Part shown: piece by piece, positions 1-6,768 of the stretch
Numbering within the stretch: position 1 is the stretch's first letter
Layout of the letters: each line of letters starts with the position of its first letter
Source of the DNA: an uncultured Bacillota bacterium
GTDB lineage: Bacteria > Bacillota > UBA994 > UBA5500
Direction: 5' to 3'
Length of the DNA: 13,968 bases
NCBI GenBank assembly: GCA_937874815.1
Contig: CALNBW010000467.1
Location: 1-13,968 of the forward strand
Notes under the pieces: generated by a model
Databases searched by the model: none
Told to the model about the DNA's origin: nothing
What the model saw: only the letters and a program-made list of their open reading frames with translations
Translations under genes and position numbers: made by a program

Positions 1-52
1 CAATCGTGCTTACAGCAAGCACCCCGCAGCCCCGCTATTTGCGACACGCCCT
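1..52. repeat. Partial copy of a structured intergenic repeat (second copy at 5539-5594)
   Basis: The first 17 bases are identical to 5539-5555, and similarity continues with small gaps to about base 52, which matches 5594. In the second copy this stretch is the right half of a long imperfect hairpin. The left half of this copy would lie before the window. The element sits just upstream of the grpB promoter here and between two convergent genes in the other copy. No open reading frame uses it. It is probably a dispersed, fold-forming repeat or terminator-like element, but two copies are too few to define a family. Confidence 0.55.
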
Positions 53-58
53 TTCTGC

Positions 59-87
59 TTGCTTTACTAGCAGGCGTTAATTATTAT
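59..87 (+). promoter_or_regulatory. Putative sigmaA-type promoter for grpB-larA-trmL
   Basis: A weak -35 box TTGCTT (59-64) is followed, after exactly 17 bases, by a good -10 box TATTAT (82-87). Transcription would start near 94, leaving a leader of about 25 bases before the GrpB-family gene. The -35 is only a half match, so this is a reasoned guess from spacing and position. Confidence 0.4.
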
Positions 88-120
88 CGGGGTAGTTGAT
101 TACAGCTGGGGGGAATGATG

Positions 121-669
121 ATGCCGGAGCAAGCAAAAAATCCAGTTAGAATTGTTGACTACGATCCTAATTGGCCAGTCGTCTTTTCGCGTCTGGCTGC
201 AGTTATAAAACACCAACTCGGCCAGGCTGTGCAAAGTATAGAACATGTAGGCAGTACCTCCGTCCCTGGGTTGCCCGCTAAGCCCATCATTGATCTAGAT
301 GTCGTGATTGCCGAGGAGGCAGAGCTACCTCAGGTCTGCGCCCTGTTGGCTGAACTGGGTTATCAGCACCAGGGAAACCAAGGTATTGAAGGGCGGGAGG
401 CCTTTAAGCGGGAAGATGAAACGGTCCCTTGGACCGAGCCACGCGCCGAATGGATGACTCATCATCTCTATGTTTGTCCAGCAAATAGCCGGGAACTGGC
501 TCGGCATCTGGCCTTTCGTGATTATCTCCGCAGCCACCCGGATGCGCGCGCCGCCTATGGCGAGTTGAAGCAGCAGCTGGCCGAACAATATACCTATGAC
601 CGAGACGGCTATACCGAAGCAAAAACCGAGTTCATCTCAAAAATTCTACAATCAGTGCTGAATAAATAG
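121..669 (+). CDS. GrpB/UPF0157 family protein (nucleotidyltransferase fold)
   Basis: The protein belongs to the GrpB (UPF0157) family. Its N-terminal half carries the family hallmark: an HVGSTSVPGL stretch followed by KPIIDLDV. This resembles the GS-plus-DxD active site of nucleotidyltransferase-fold enzymes. The substrate is unknown for most members, although some are fused to dephospho-CoA kinase. Length (about 182 residues) is normal for a stand-alone member, and no membrane segment or signal peptide is seen. Three ATG codons stand in a row at 115, 118 and 121. The third is chosen because the G-rich Shine-Dalgarno stretch (about 108-114) directly abuts the first and is properly spaced only from the last. 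It is first in a tight run with larA (12-base gap) and trmL, so the three are probably co-transcribed. The family call is secure; the biochemical role is not. Confidence 0.9.
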   Translation: MPEQAKNPVRIVDYDPNWPVVFSRLAAVIKHQLGQAVQSIEHVGSTSVPGLPAKPIIDLDVVIAEEAELPQVCALLAELGYQHQGNQGIEGREAFKREDETVPWTEPRAEWMTHHLYVCPANSRELARHLAFRDYLRSHPDARAAYGELKQQLAEQYTYDRDGYTEAKTEFISKILQSVLNK

Positions 670-681
670 GGGGCACAGTCT

Positions 682-1914
682 ATGCGTTTGGCTTACGGAA
701 ATGGATTTCTAGAGTACGAATTACCACCGCAAACCTTTGTAGCTGAAGGCAAAGGTTTAAAACCGTTAGCGGACCCGGTGGCGGCAGTGCGCGAGGCAAT
801 GCGTAACCCGACAGCTAGCCCACCCTTACGAGAGCTAGTCAATGTTCAAAGCAAAATAGTTATCCTGGTCAGTGATTCCACCCGTCCTACCGGTGCCGAC
901 ATTTTCATTCCGGCCCTGCTGCAAGAGTTGGAGACAGCCGGGGTGCCCGACGCCAATATCACCTTCATGGTGGGTACCGGTGCCCATGGAGTGCTAACGG
1001 CAGATGAGCTAGCGGCCGTATTACCGGATGGGCTGGGGCAGCGCTTCCAGGTGCAATCACATGATTGCTTTGCCAAGTCCCGGTTAGTGCACGTAGGCAC
1101 CACAAGCCGCGGTAATGAGGTTTGGCTGAATCAGCTAGCTGTAGAAGCCGACCTGCGGATACTAACTGGGGCAGTATCCATTCACCCCTTTGCCGGATTT
1201 GGAGGCGGCCGTAAGGCCCTGTTCCCCGGGGTGGCGGGCTATGAGACCATCTGCTTTAACCATTCCTTGATGCTCAATCCTCGGGCAGCGCCTGGCGTGT
1301 TAGCGGGTAACCCAGTGCATGAAGATTTCATGGAAGGCATCGCTTTCACCGGGCCAAAGTTCCTGCTTAACAGCATCGTAGATGAGGCGGGAGCTATCGC
1401 TGCCATTGAGGCTGGCGACGTTAACCGGGCGCACCTGGCAGGAACACGTACAGTGCTGGAAAGCGCAGCCGTAACCGTACCAGGGCTTGCCGACACAGTG
1501 GTGGCTAGCGCTGGCGGCTTCCCTTATGATATTAACCTTTATCAGGCAGTGAAGGCGCTGCAGAACGCTGCCCGTATCGTGCGCCCAGGCGGCAAGATCA
1601 TACTGATTGCTGAGTGTTCCCAAGGGGTAGGATCAGGCCAGTTTAGCGAATGGGCACCGAAGCAGCTCCCATCGCAGGTGTTGGCTCAGCAGCTTAAACA
1701 GCAATTTGTGCTGGGCAAGCATAAATGCTTCTTTGTTTCCGAAATACTGGAGAAGGGCACCGTTTATCTGCATTCCAACCTGGATGATGCTTTGGTAAAG
1801 AGTTTCGGTTTTGTCCCGCTGGCGGATCTGGCCAGCGTTCCTCTCCAGGGGCGAATCGTCGCGCTCCCCCATGCAACAGCTACCCTGCCCTTGCCACAAG
1901 GGTTGGCGGACTAG
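682..1914 (+). CDS. larA: LarA-family nickel-dependent racemase/epimerase
   Basis: Member of the LarA (DUF2088) family, cytoplasmic enzymes that racemise or epimerise 2-hydroxy acids using a covalently bound nickel-pincer nucleotide. Visible motifs are SDSTRP (residues 64-69), the catalytic histidine in GTGAHG (His102), SIHPFAGFGGGRK (His168, Lys178) and FNH (His194). The three histidines and the lysine keep a constant six-residue offset from the Lactobacillus plantarum LarA residues as recalled: His108, His174, cofactor lysine Lys184 and nickel-ligand His200. The site therefore looks intact. Length is 410 residues, close to the family norm. The usual Arg after the first histidine is replaced (AHG), so the substrate may not be lactate. 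Cofactor genes larB, larC and larE are not in the window. A Ni/Co importer operon starts about 620 bases downstream. Family certain; substrate open. Confidence 0.9.
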   Translation: MRLAYGNGFLEYELPPQTFVAEGKGLKPLADPVAAVREAMRNPTASPPLRELVNVQSKIVILVSDSTRPTGADIFIPALLQELETAGVPDANITFMVGTGAHGVLTADELAAVLPDGLGQRFQVQSHDCFAKSRLVHVGTTSRGNEVWLNQLAVEADLRILTGAVSIHPFAGFGGGRKALFPGVAGYETICFNHSLMLNPRAAPGVLAGNPVHEDFMEGIAFTGPKFLLNSIVDEAGAIAAIEAGDVNRAHLAGTRTVLESAAVTVPGLADTVVASAGGFPYDINLYQAVKALQNAARIVRPGGKIILIAECSQGVGSGQFSEWAPKQLPSQVLAQQLKQQFVLGKHKCFFVSEILEKGTVYLHSNLDDALVKSFGFVPLADLASVPLQGRIVALPHATATLPLPQGLAD

Positions 1915-1935
1915 ACTAACAGAGAGGCGAAAGCA

Positions 1936-2394
1936 ATGCACGTAGTTCTGGTTGAACCAGAAATTCCGCAGAACACGGGTAACATCGCCCGCACTTGTGC
2001 GGCCACCGGTTGTCCCCTGCATCTTGTGGGCCCGTTAGGCTTTTCCATTGAAGACAAGTGGGTCAAACGGGCAGGGCTCGATTACTGGCACCTGGTTGAT
2101 GTTCAGCAACACGCTAGCCTAGAGGAGCTTTGGGCCGCTTACCCCACTGGTACCTTTTGGTATTTGTCTACCAAAGCTAAGCATAACTATAGCGAGGTTG
2201 CTTACGGGGCAGATGATTTTCTGGTGTTTGGGAAGGAAACCAAAGGCTTGCCCGAGCCGTTGTTGGCTGCCCAGCAGCAACACGCCGTGCGCATTCCTAT
2301 GCGCGCCGAAGCCAGATCCCTCAATTTGGCCAACTCAGTGGCGCTCGTACTCTACGAAGCCCTGCGGCAGCAGGGCTACCCTGGCCTGCGGTAG
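1936..2394 (+). CDS. trmL: tRNA (cytidine(34)-2'-O)-methyltransferase TrmL
   Basis: SPOUT-class methyltransferase that uses S-adenosylmethionine to 2'-O-methylate the wobble nucleotide of certain leucine tRNAs. All three SPOUT motifs are visible: EPEIPQNTGNIARTCAAT near residues 8-25, LVFGKETKGLP near 96-106, and IPMRAEARSLNLANSVALV followed by YEALRQ at the C-terminus. The last forms part of the knotted cofactor pocket. At 152 residues it has the compact single-domain size typical of TrmL/YibK, without the N-terminal RNA-binding extension of larger SpoU relatives. A purine-rich GAGAGGCG lies upstream of the ATG, and the gene begins 21 bases after larA. The link with its two upstream neighbours is likely only transcriptional. 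Confidence 0.95.
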   Translation: MHVVLVEPEIPQNTGNIARTCAATGCPLHLVGPLGFSIEDKWVKRAGLDYWHLVDVQQHASLEELWAAYPTGTFWYLSTKAKHNYSEVAYGADDFLVFGKETKGLPEPLLAAQQQHAVRIPMRAEARSLNLANSVALVLYEALRQQGYPGLR

Positions 2395-2455
2395 GACAGG
2401 GGGACGGAGTTTTCGCCTGCAATAAATTGGCAGGCGAAAACTCCGTCCCCCTGTC
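2395..2455. repeat. Perfect 26-bp inverted repeat (REP/MITE-like hairpin)
   Basis: Left arm 2395-2420 is perfectly complementary to right arm 2430-2455, with a 9-base AT-rich loop. The arms begin with GACAGGGGGACGG and contain a central GTTTTC. The hairpin begins directly after the trmL stop codon. Neither arm is followed by a T-run, so it is not a canonical intrinsic terminator, though it could still stop or stabilise transcripts. The GGGGGACGG arm resembles abundant short palindromes known from clostridial genomes, some associated with Y1/REP transposases. No transposase gene is present here. Confidence 0.8.
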
Positions 2456-2465
2456 TCGGGTTATA

Positions 2466-2513
2466 TTGGGCCCCGGTTGGCAATATTTATATAGGGTAGG
2501 GTTGTTCTAACCC
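2466..2513 (+). promoter_or_regulatory. Possible promoter and small operator-like repeat before cbiM
   Basis: A weak -35-like TTGGGC (2466-2471) and -10-like TATATA (2488-2493) are 16 bases apart. Just downstream a short inverted repeat (GGGTT 2499-2503 and AACCC 2509-2513) could bind a metal-responsive repressor or simply form a leader hairpin. The space between the palindrome and cbiM is only about 83 bases, too short for a cobalamin riboswitch. This is a low-confidence reading. Confidence 0.25.
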
Positions 2514-2538
2514 AAATAAATTGCCTGGAGGGGCTCTG

Positions 2539-3258
2539 ATGAGTCATATACATTTACCGGATGGGGTGTTACCTGTAGGTTGGTGGCTGCTGGCGTACAT
2601 AGCAGCCTTTATTTGGCTAGCTGTAGCACTGCGCCAGGCCGAGGCGGAGAGGGTGCGGCGCAAGCTGCCTTTTTTGGCCGCCATGAGTGCCCTGATGCTG
2701 CTGACCATGGGCGTGCCCCTAGGGCCTTTACCGGTGCACCTCAATTTGGCCGTTTTGACGGGGATTGTTGTGGGCCCCTGGCTGGGGTTCGTTGCTGTGT
2801 TTGTCGTCAACATTATGCTCAGTTTCTTGGGGCATGGTGGCCTCACGGCGGTTGGTATCAATACTCTGCTCACTGGTTTGGAAGTGGTCTTGGGTTGGTG
2901 GTTTTATCATCGCCTGCTGCTGCCGTGGCGGCTTAATTGGCGTGCCATTACGGCCACCGGCCTGGCGCTGTTGCTGACCTCGGCACTGGCCTTAAGCGTG
3001 GTGGGCCTCAGCACAGGTATATTTGAGTTAGGGTGGCATGGGCCGGATGCTGATCACGATGTCGCCATAGAGCCAGCCACGGCTGGGGAGAACGAAATTA
3101 TTGCTGCTCCTGTAGAATTCCTGGGCCTAAGTGGTATTACTGCCTTTGGCCTTATTCTCATATTGGGTTTAGCCGTTGAAGCACTGGCCACCTGGGGCAT
3201 TATTGGGTATCTGCAAAAAGTAAAGCCCGAACTATTACTTGAAGACACTGGCACCTAG
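2539..3258 (+). CDS. cbiM: CbiM/NikM-type substrate-binding membrane protein of a Ni/Co ECF transporter
   Basis: Core membrane component that binds the metal ion in a group I ECF importer. The N-terminus MSHIHLPDGVLP is the family signature: N-terminal histidines coordinate the metal together with an internal histidine, and His67 in PVHLNLA fits that role. About six hydrophobic segments follow, with the conserved LGHGGLTAVGINTL region in the middle. A loop near residues 170-180 (WHGPDADHD) is rich in His and Asp and could add metal affinity. The protein is 239 residues. An upstream in-frame TTG at 2521 was rejected because the GGAGG box (2527-2531) lies inside it and is spaced 7 bases from the ATG at 2539. 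No separate cbiN/nikN gene is present. Sequence alone cannot settle nickel versus cobalt; the nearby larA favours nickel. Confidence 0.88.
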   Translation: MSHIHLPDGVLPVGWWLLAYIAAFIWLAVALRQAEAERVRRKLPFLAAMSALMLLTMGVPLGPLPVHLNLAVLTGIVVGPWLGFVAVFVVNIMLSFLGHGGLTAVGINTLLTGLEVVLGWWFYHRLLLPWRLNWRAITATGLALLLTSALALSVVGLSTGIFELGWHGPDADHDVAIEPATAGENEIIAAPVEFLGLSGITAFGLILILGLAVEALATWGIIGYLQKVKPELLLEDTGT

Positions 3259-3282
3259 ACGAACAGCGAAAGGGGGAGCAGC

Positions 3283-3993
3283 ATGAGCTCAAGGCTCGCA
3301 CGCATCGACCATTTAGCTGTTAGCCAGTGCAGTTTTTTACACGCCTTGCCAGCTAAGCCTAAACTAATTGCCACCTTAATACTGCTAGCAGGTATTGTAG
3401 CTACGAACAACCTGAGGCAGGGTATGATGCTGTCTTGTCTTTTGCTAGGGCTGCTATTCTTTTCCCGCCTGCCCCTATGGTTGTTTGGCATAGCCTTCTA
3501 TCCCGCATTTTTTAGTTTGCCGTTTGCTTTGGTTAAATTATCTGTGTCGCCTGCCGCAGCGACTGCTGTTATCTGTAAAGCAGTGTCTGCGGCTCTATTG
3601 CTTACTCTACTGTTAGCAAGCACGCCTTTCCCGCAGCTGTTCGGGGCTGGGGCCAAGTTGCTACCCAACCTCGTTACGGATGCGCTTTTCTTTTCCTATC
3701 GGCTCTTTTTCATTATTTTAGAATCCCTGGAGAGGTTACTGCTTTCCCTGCGGCAAAGAGGTGCCTTTGCCCGCAGCAATTTTGCTTGGAGCAACTGGGT
3801 TACGCTGCATGCGCTGGGCTATCTTATGGTCAATACTTTGGCGGTCAGCCAGCGCCTAGATCAGAATTACCGGCTGCGGGGTTACCAAACCAGTGTATAT
3901 CTAGGCGCTACTAGCGCGGCCTGGCGAGTAGCCGACTTGGCGTTGGTGGCAGCGCTTCTAGTCGTGGTGGGAGGAGTGTTGCGGTTTGGCTAA
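3283..3993 (+). CDS. cbiQ: CbiQ/EcfT-type transmembrane coupling protein
   Basis: The T component of the ECF metal importer, which couples ATP hydrolysis by CbiO to the substrate-binding CbiM in the membrane. The N-terminus contains LPAKPKLIATL followed by several hydrophobic helices. Two arginine-glycine coupling motifs are visible, LRQRG near residue 160 and YRLRGYQ near residue 206. These correspond to the short Arg-containing cytoplasmic motifs by which EcfT proteins dock into the ATPase grooves. Length (236 residues) is typical for CbiQ. A purine-rich AAAGGGGGAG sits just before the ATG. It starts 24 bases after cbiM and overlaps cbiO by 8 bases, consistent with one translationally coupled operon. 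Confidence 0.87.
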   Translation: MSSRLARIDHLAVSQCSFLHALPAKPKLIATLILLAGIVATNNLRQGMMLSCLLLGLLFFSRLPLWLFGIAFYPAFFSLPFALVKLSVSPAAATAVICKAVSAALLLTLLLASTPFPQLFGAGAKLLPNLVTDALFFSYRLFFIILESLERLLLSLRQRGAFARSNFAWSNWVTLHALGYLMVNTLAVSQRLDQNYRLRGYQTSVYLGATSAAWRVADLALVAALLVVVGGVLRFG

Positions 3994-4843
3994 CCTAGTA
4001 GTGGAGCTCAAGGGGCTCTCTTATACTTATCCAGACCAGACGGTGGTCAAAGCCGAGGGCATCCCTTTCTTGGTGCAACCTAACCAGAAAGTGGCGCTGG
4101 TCGGAGCCACGGGCACCGGCAAGACTACCTTGCTACAGCATATTTTAGGCCTATTGCGCCCTGCCAGCGGGCAGGTGCGAGTGTTGGGGCGAGACCCGGT
4201 AAAGGCTTTCAATGACGTACGCTGGCAGATTGGCTTTGTATCACAAAACCCGGACGAACAGATTATCGGACCTACCGTCTTTGATGACATTGCTTTTGGC
4301 TTGCGGGCTCGCCGGGTGCCCCTGTTGCAGATTGAAGAGAGGGTGGAGGCAGTAGCGCAAGAATTAGGTATATCCAATCTGCTAGCTAAGGTGCCGCACC
4401 ACCTCAGCGGCGGGCAGAAGCAGAAGGTAGCCCTAGCTGGCGCCGTAGTTGCTTGCCCCCAACTGCTAGTGCTGGATGAACCTTTCAGCGGACTAGATGC
4501 GTGTTGTAAACGCGAGCTGGTGCGCTTTATTGGCCGTTTGAATCAAGAGCTGGGTATGGCCGTTATTTTGTCTACCCACGACCTGGAGTTAGTACCGGAT
4601 ATAGCCGACCTAGTCTATGTTTTGCATCGGGGCCAGCTGATAATGGCAGGCAGCCCCGCCGAAGTGTTTACCTGTGTCGATGAGCTACGTACGGCGGGTT
4701 TGGAACCACCAGCTGTAGTACAGCTAGGTATGCAATTGGTCGGGTTGGGCCTAATACCTGAAGTGCCTTTGAGTTTGCAGGCAGGTATAGAGCTCTTACA
4801 AAAGGCAACTAGTGACGGCACTGTAACCTCATTACTTGTTTGA
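3986..4843 (+). CDS. cbiO: CbiO/EcfA-type ATP-binding protein of the Ni/Co importer
   Basis: ATPase subunit that powers the CbiM-CbiQ importer from the cytoplasmic face. All ABC motifs are present: Walker A GATGTGKTT (residues 40-48), Q-loop SQNPDEQI (the QNPDxQ form typical of ECF ATPases), signature LSGGQKQK, Walker B LLVLDEP, D-loop SGLD and switch histidine STHD. The C-terminal 50 residues form the usual ECF extension. The start is a TTG at 3986, 8 bases inside the end of cbiQ, with GGAGG upstream at a somewhat long spacing of 11 bases. No other in-frame start keeps the conserved N-terminus. No separate second ATPase is present, so the complex should use a CbiO homodimer. The -35 box of the next gene overlaps its stop codon. 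Confidence 0.92.
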   Translation: MANLVVELKGLSYTYPDQTVVKAEGIPFLVQPNQKVALVGATGTGKTTLLQHILGLLRPASGQVRVLGRDPVKAFNDVRWQIGFVSQNPDEQIIGPTVFDDIAFGLRARRVPLLQIEERVEAVAQELGISNLLAKVPHHLSGGQKQKVALAGAVVACPQLLVLDEPFSGLDACCKRELVRFIGRLNQELGMAVILSTHDLELVPDIADLVYVLHRGQLIMAGSPAEVFTCVDELRTAGLEPPAVVQLGMQLVGLGLIPEVPLSLQAGIELLQKATSDGTVTSLLV

Positions 4844-4872
4844 TAGTAAAAGAATATGGTACTATTATAGTA
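4840..4872 (+). promoter_or_regulatory. Strong sigmaA-like promoter for the plsY-like gene, with overlapping palindrome
   Basis: TTGATA (4840-4845) and TATTAT (4863-4868) each match the consensus at five of six positions and are separated by exactly 17 bases. The -35 overlaps the cbiO stop codon. The -10 lies within a 13-base near-palindrome, TACTATTATAGTA (4860-4872), which could be an operator or chance AT symmetry. The expected start near 4875 gives a short leader with a perfect AGGAGGT at 4896-4902. Confidence 0.65.
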
Positions 4873-4911
4873 GTAGTTCTGTAATAGTGATTATGAGGAG
4901 GTGGGCTGACA

Positions 4912-5484
4912 GTGGCTAAGTATGCAGCATTATGCTACCTAGTGGGGTCAATCCCTTTTGCCTATATCAGCACGCGTTTATTCCACGGTGGGGACATCCG
5001 CTACCTGGGTTCACGCAATGCAGGTACGACTAACGTGATTAAAGAGGTCGGTTGGTTAGCCGGCCTGCTAACTCTGGCCGGCGATATGTTTAAAGGCTGG
5101 GTGGCTGCCGCAATTAGCGCCGTCGCCCCCTTAGGTGAGCTACGTTTTGCTATGCCAGCTTTTGCGATTCTAGGGCATAACTGGCCAGTTTGGCTTAATT
5201 TCAAGGGGGGCGGGGGCTTGGCCACATTTGTCGGCAGTTGTCTCGTCTTTAGCAGCTTGAGGGACGCCCTGCTGGGAATCGCTATCTGGGGTATCTGCTT
5301 CTTGGTGCTGAAAGACCATGATCGCAGTGCTTTGACGGCTTGTATTGGCGCTCCCTTGCTTTTTGCTATGGTCGGTGAGTCAGCGCAGACGTTGCTATTT
5401 TATGGTAGCTCCAGCTTGATGATTGCTGTGCGTCGCGTGCAGAGCATTGCTGCAAAATCACCCATGCAAGAGATAGAAGCTTAG
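4912..5484 (+). CDS. PlsY-like glycerol-3-phosphate acyltransferase family membrane protein (divergent)
   Basis: The fold and order of motifs match PlsY, the membrane enzyme that acylates glycerol-3-phosphate from acyl-phosphate to start phospholipid synthesis. Visible are LVGSIPFAY, DIRYLGSRNAGTTN, DMFKG and GHNWPVWLNFKGGGGLAT, with about five or six membrane segments in 190 residues. Two features differ from standard PlsY. The normally conserved GGKG is GGGG, so its lysine is missing. The C-terminal motif with His, Asn and Arg (HR.N..R) is not recognisable, being replaced by SSSLMIAVRRVQ. It may be a divergent paralogue with altered substrate or little activity. The GTG start at 4912 is supported by a perfect AGGAGGT nine bases upstream. 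It appears to have its own promoter and to be monocistronic. Confidence 0.82.
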   Translation: MAKYAALCYLVGSIPFAYISTRLFHGGDIRYLGSRNAGTTNVIKEVGWLAGLLTLAGDMFKGWVAAAISAVAPLGELRFAMPAFAILGHNWPVWLNFKGGGGLATFVGSCLVFSSLRDALLGIAIWGICFLVLKDHDRSALTACIGAPLLFAMVGESAQTLLFYGSSSLMIAVRRVQSIAAKSPMQEIEA

Positions 5485-5501
5485 GCTAAGCGGCTAAGAA
5501 T

Positions 5502-5594
5502 GCTGCGGGGTACTTACCTAGAGCACAGGAGCAGGCTCCAATCGTGCTTACAGCAGTACCCCTCGGCCCCGAGCTAGTTGCAACAGCCCCATTC
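5502..5594. repeat. Hairpin-forming repeat between convergent genes
   Basis: The segment 5502-5514 pairs with 5555-5567 (12 of 13 positions, including one G-T pair, around GGGGTACT/AGTACCCC). Nested inside are AGCAC/GTGCT (5522-5526, 5544-5548) and GGAG/CTCC (5528-5531, 5536-5539). The result is one long interrupted hairpin. The part from 5539 onward is related to bases 1-52 of the window. It separates the + strand plsY-like gene from the minus-strand EamA gene and may act as a transcription barrier, but no T-run follows either arm. Confidence 0.6.
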
Positions 5595-6469
5595 TACATA
5601 CCTTCATCTGGCACCAGGAACAGCATGATACCGCTCAGCAGCAAGACACTGCCGCCTAATTGCAGCAGCGAAGGTTGCTCGCGCCACAGGCAGAAGGCCA
5701 TGATGCTCGCGCCCAGAGGCTCGCCCAGGGTAGCTATGCCTACTGCTGCCGCAGGCAGATAGGCCAAAGCCCAGTTAAGGGAGCTGTGCCCGATAACAGT
5801 GCAAACGAGGGCCAGGGCCGCAAATAGCACCCATTCTCGTCTACTGTAGGGCCACAGCGGGATGCCCGACAGATAGGCAAAGCTCAGTAATGCTACAGCG
5901 CTTACGCTATAAGTCGTTGCAGCGTAAGGGATTACCGAAAGATGTTGCCGCACTGCCTTGCCACAGAGAAAGTAGACGGCGGCAGCAATGGCCCCTACTA
6001 ACGCTAATAAATCGCCCCGCAGCGGGGCTGTGGCTACTCCTTGCGTATCTGCAAGGCCAATAGTAATACTGCCAGCTATCGCGAGGCCGGAGCCAATCAG
6101 TTGGTGCCGGCTTACTTTTTCTTGGAACAGCAGATAGGAGAAGAGCATCACAAAAATCGGCTGGGTTGAAACTAAGACGGTTGAGCTAGCCACAGAGGTA
6201 TATTGGAGGGAGCTAATCCAGGCCGCAAAGTGGATGGCCAAGGCAATACCGCTGCCCACAATCAGGCCCACATCCCGCCGCCGCAAAGTGAGTAGTTCTC
6301 GCCGATGCCTGAGCCATGCAACTGGTAATAAGAGCAAGCTTGCTAAGAGCATCCGGTAGCTAGCGATTGCTAGTGCAGGAGCCGAAGAAAGCTTAATGAA
6401 AATTGCAGCGCCAGAAACGGCAATTACCCCCAAGGTTAAAACTAAGTACGGATGGATTATTCTGCGCAT
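5594..6469 (-). CDS. EamA/DMT-family transporter (putative exporter)
   Basis: Drug/metabolite transporter superfamily protein with two EamA repeats and about ten hydrophobic helices, expected in the cytoplasmic membrane as a metabolite or amino acid exporter. Typical signatures include ALAIASYRMLLASLLLLP in the first repeat, and in the second LNWALAYLPAAAVGIATLGEPLGASIMAF, the conserved Glu-Pro helix of this family. Length from the chosen start is 291 residues, as expected for two repeats. A longer reading to 6583 would add 38 polar residues unlike the family. The ATG at 6469 is preceded by GAGGTG five bases away and leads directly into the first helix. The substrate cannot be deduced. It stands alone, convergent with the plsY-like gene. 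Confidence 0.9.
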   Translation of the reverse strand: MRRIIHPYLVLTLGVIAVSGAAIFIKLSSAPALAIASYRMLLASLLLLPVAWLRHRRELLTLRRRDVGLIVGSGIALAIHFAAWISSLQYTSVASSTVLVSTQPIFVMLFSYLLFQEKVSRHQLIGSGLAIAGSITIGLADTQGVATAPLRGDLLALVGAIAAAVYFLCGKAVRQHLSVIPYAATTYSVSAVALLSFAYLSGIPLWPYSRREWVLFAALALVCTVIGHSSLNWALAYLPAAAVGIATLGEPLGASIMAFCLWREQPSLLQLGGSVLLLSGIMLFLVPDEGM

Positions 6470-6768
6470 ATTAACACCTCTCACCTCCCCGAACCAAAGC
6501 GAGCTTCTTGACATAACCCCACTGTTAACCTTATTCGCTATGCGCGGGCGCTTACCTGTTAACACAGGCCCCAGGTAGGCCACCAGCGCGCAATTAGGAC
6601 CACGACCTCATTAAACCTGCGTTAGCCAGCAGGATAAGTCGGACTTTTGCAGAAGTAATATCTATCTACCGCGTGGTCTTGTTGTTACTTGCCCGGGGCA
6701 TGCTAGCAAGGGGCTTTAAGGTAGTAGAATTGGGGTAGGGGCTTGCTCCAAGCTTAACGGAGGGTGAT
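6470..6768. other. Divergent intergenic region, no gene seen
   Basis: This 299-base stretch separates the minus-strand EamA gene from the + strand gene at 6769 and should hold both promoters. A perfect consensus TTGACA occurs on the + strand near 6508 but has no convincing -10 at proper spacing. A palindrome CCTGTTAACACAGG-type repeat (CCTGT 6555-6559, ACAGG 6564-6568) lies about 90 bases upstream of the EamA start and may be an operator. No coding sequence or RNA gene is recognised. Confidence 0.5.

Noticed and set aside
1633..2022. A 129-codon open frame on the minus strand across larA and trmL
   Set aside because: It runs across the larA-trmL junction opposite two well-supported genes and has no recognisable protein features.
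2395..2455. Intrinsic terminator after trmL
   Set aside because: The stem is strong, but neither strand has a T-run after it, so it is recorded as a palindromic repeat instead.
2456..2538. Possible cobalamin riboswitch upstream of cbiM
   Set aside because: The space is only about 83 bases and no B12-box-like sequence was found; the class needs roughly 200 bases.
5502..5594. T-box, riboswitch or tRNA-like element between the plsY-like and EamA genes
   Set aside because: It lies downstream of both convergent genes, and the fold shows no T-box sequence or cloverleaf.
6507..6535. Promoter beginning with a perfect TTGACA on the + strand
   Set aside because: No acceptable -10 box occurs at 16-18 bases, and it lies about 260 bases before the next + strand gene.
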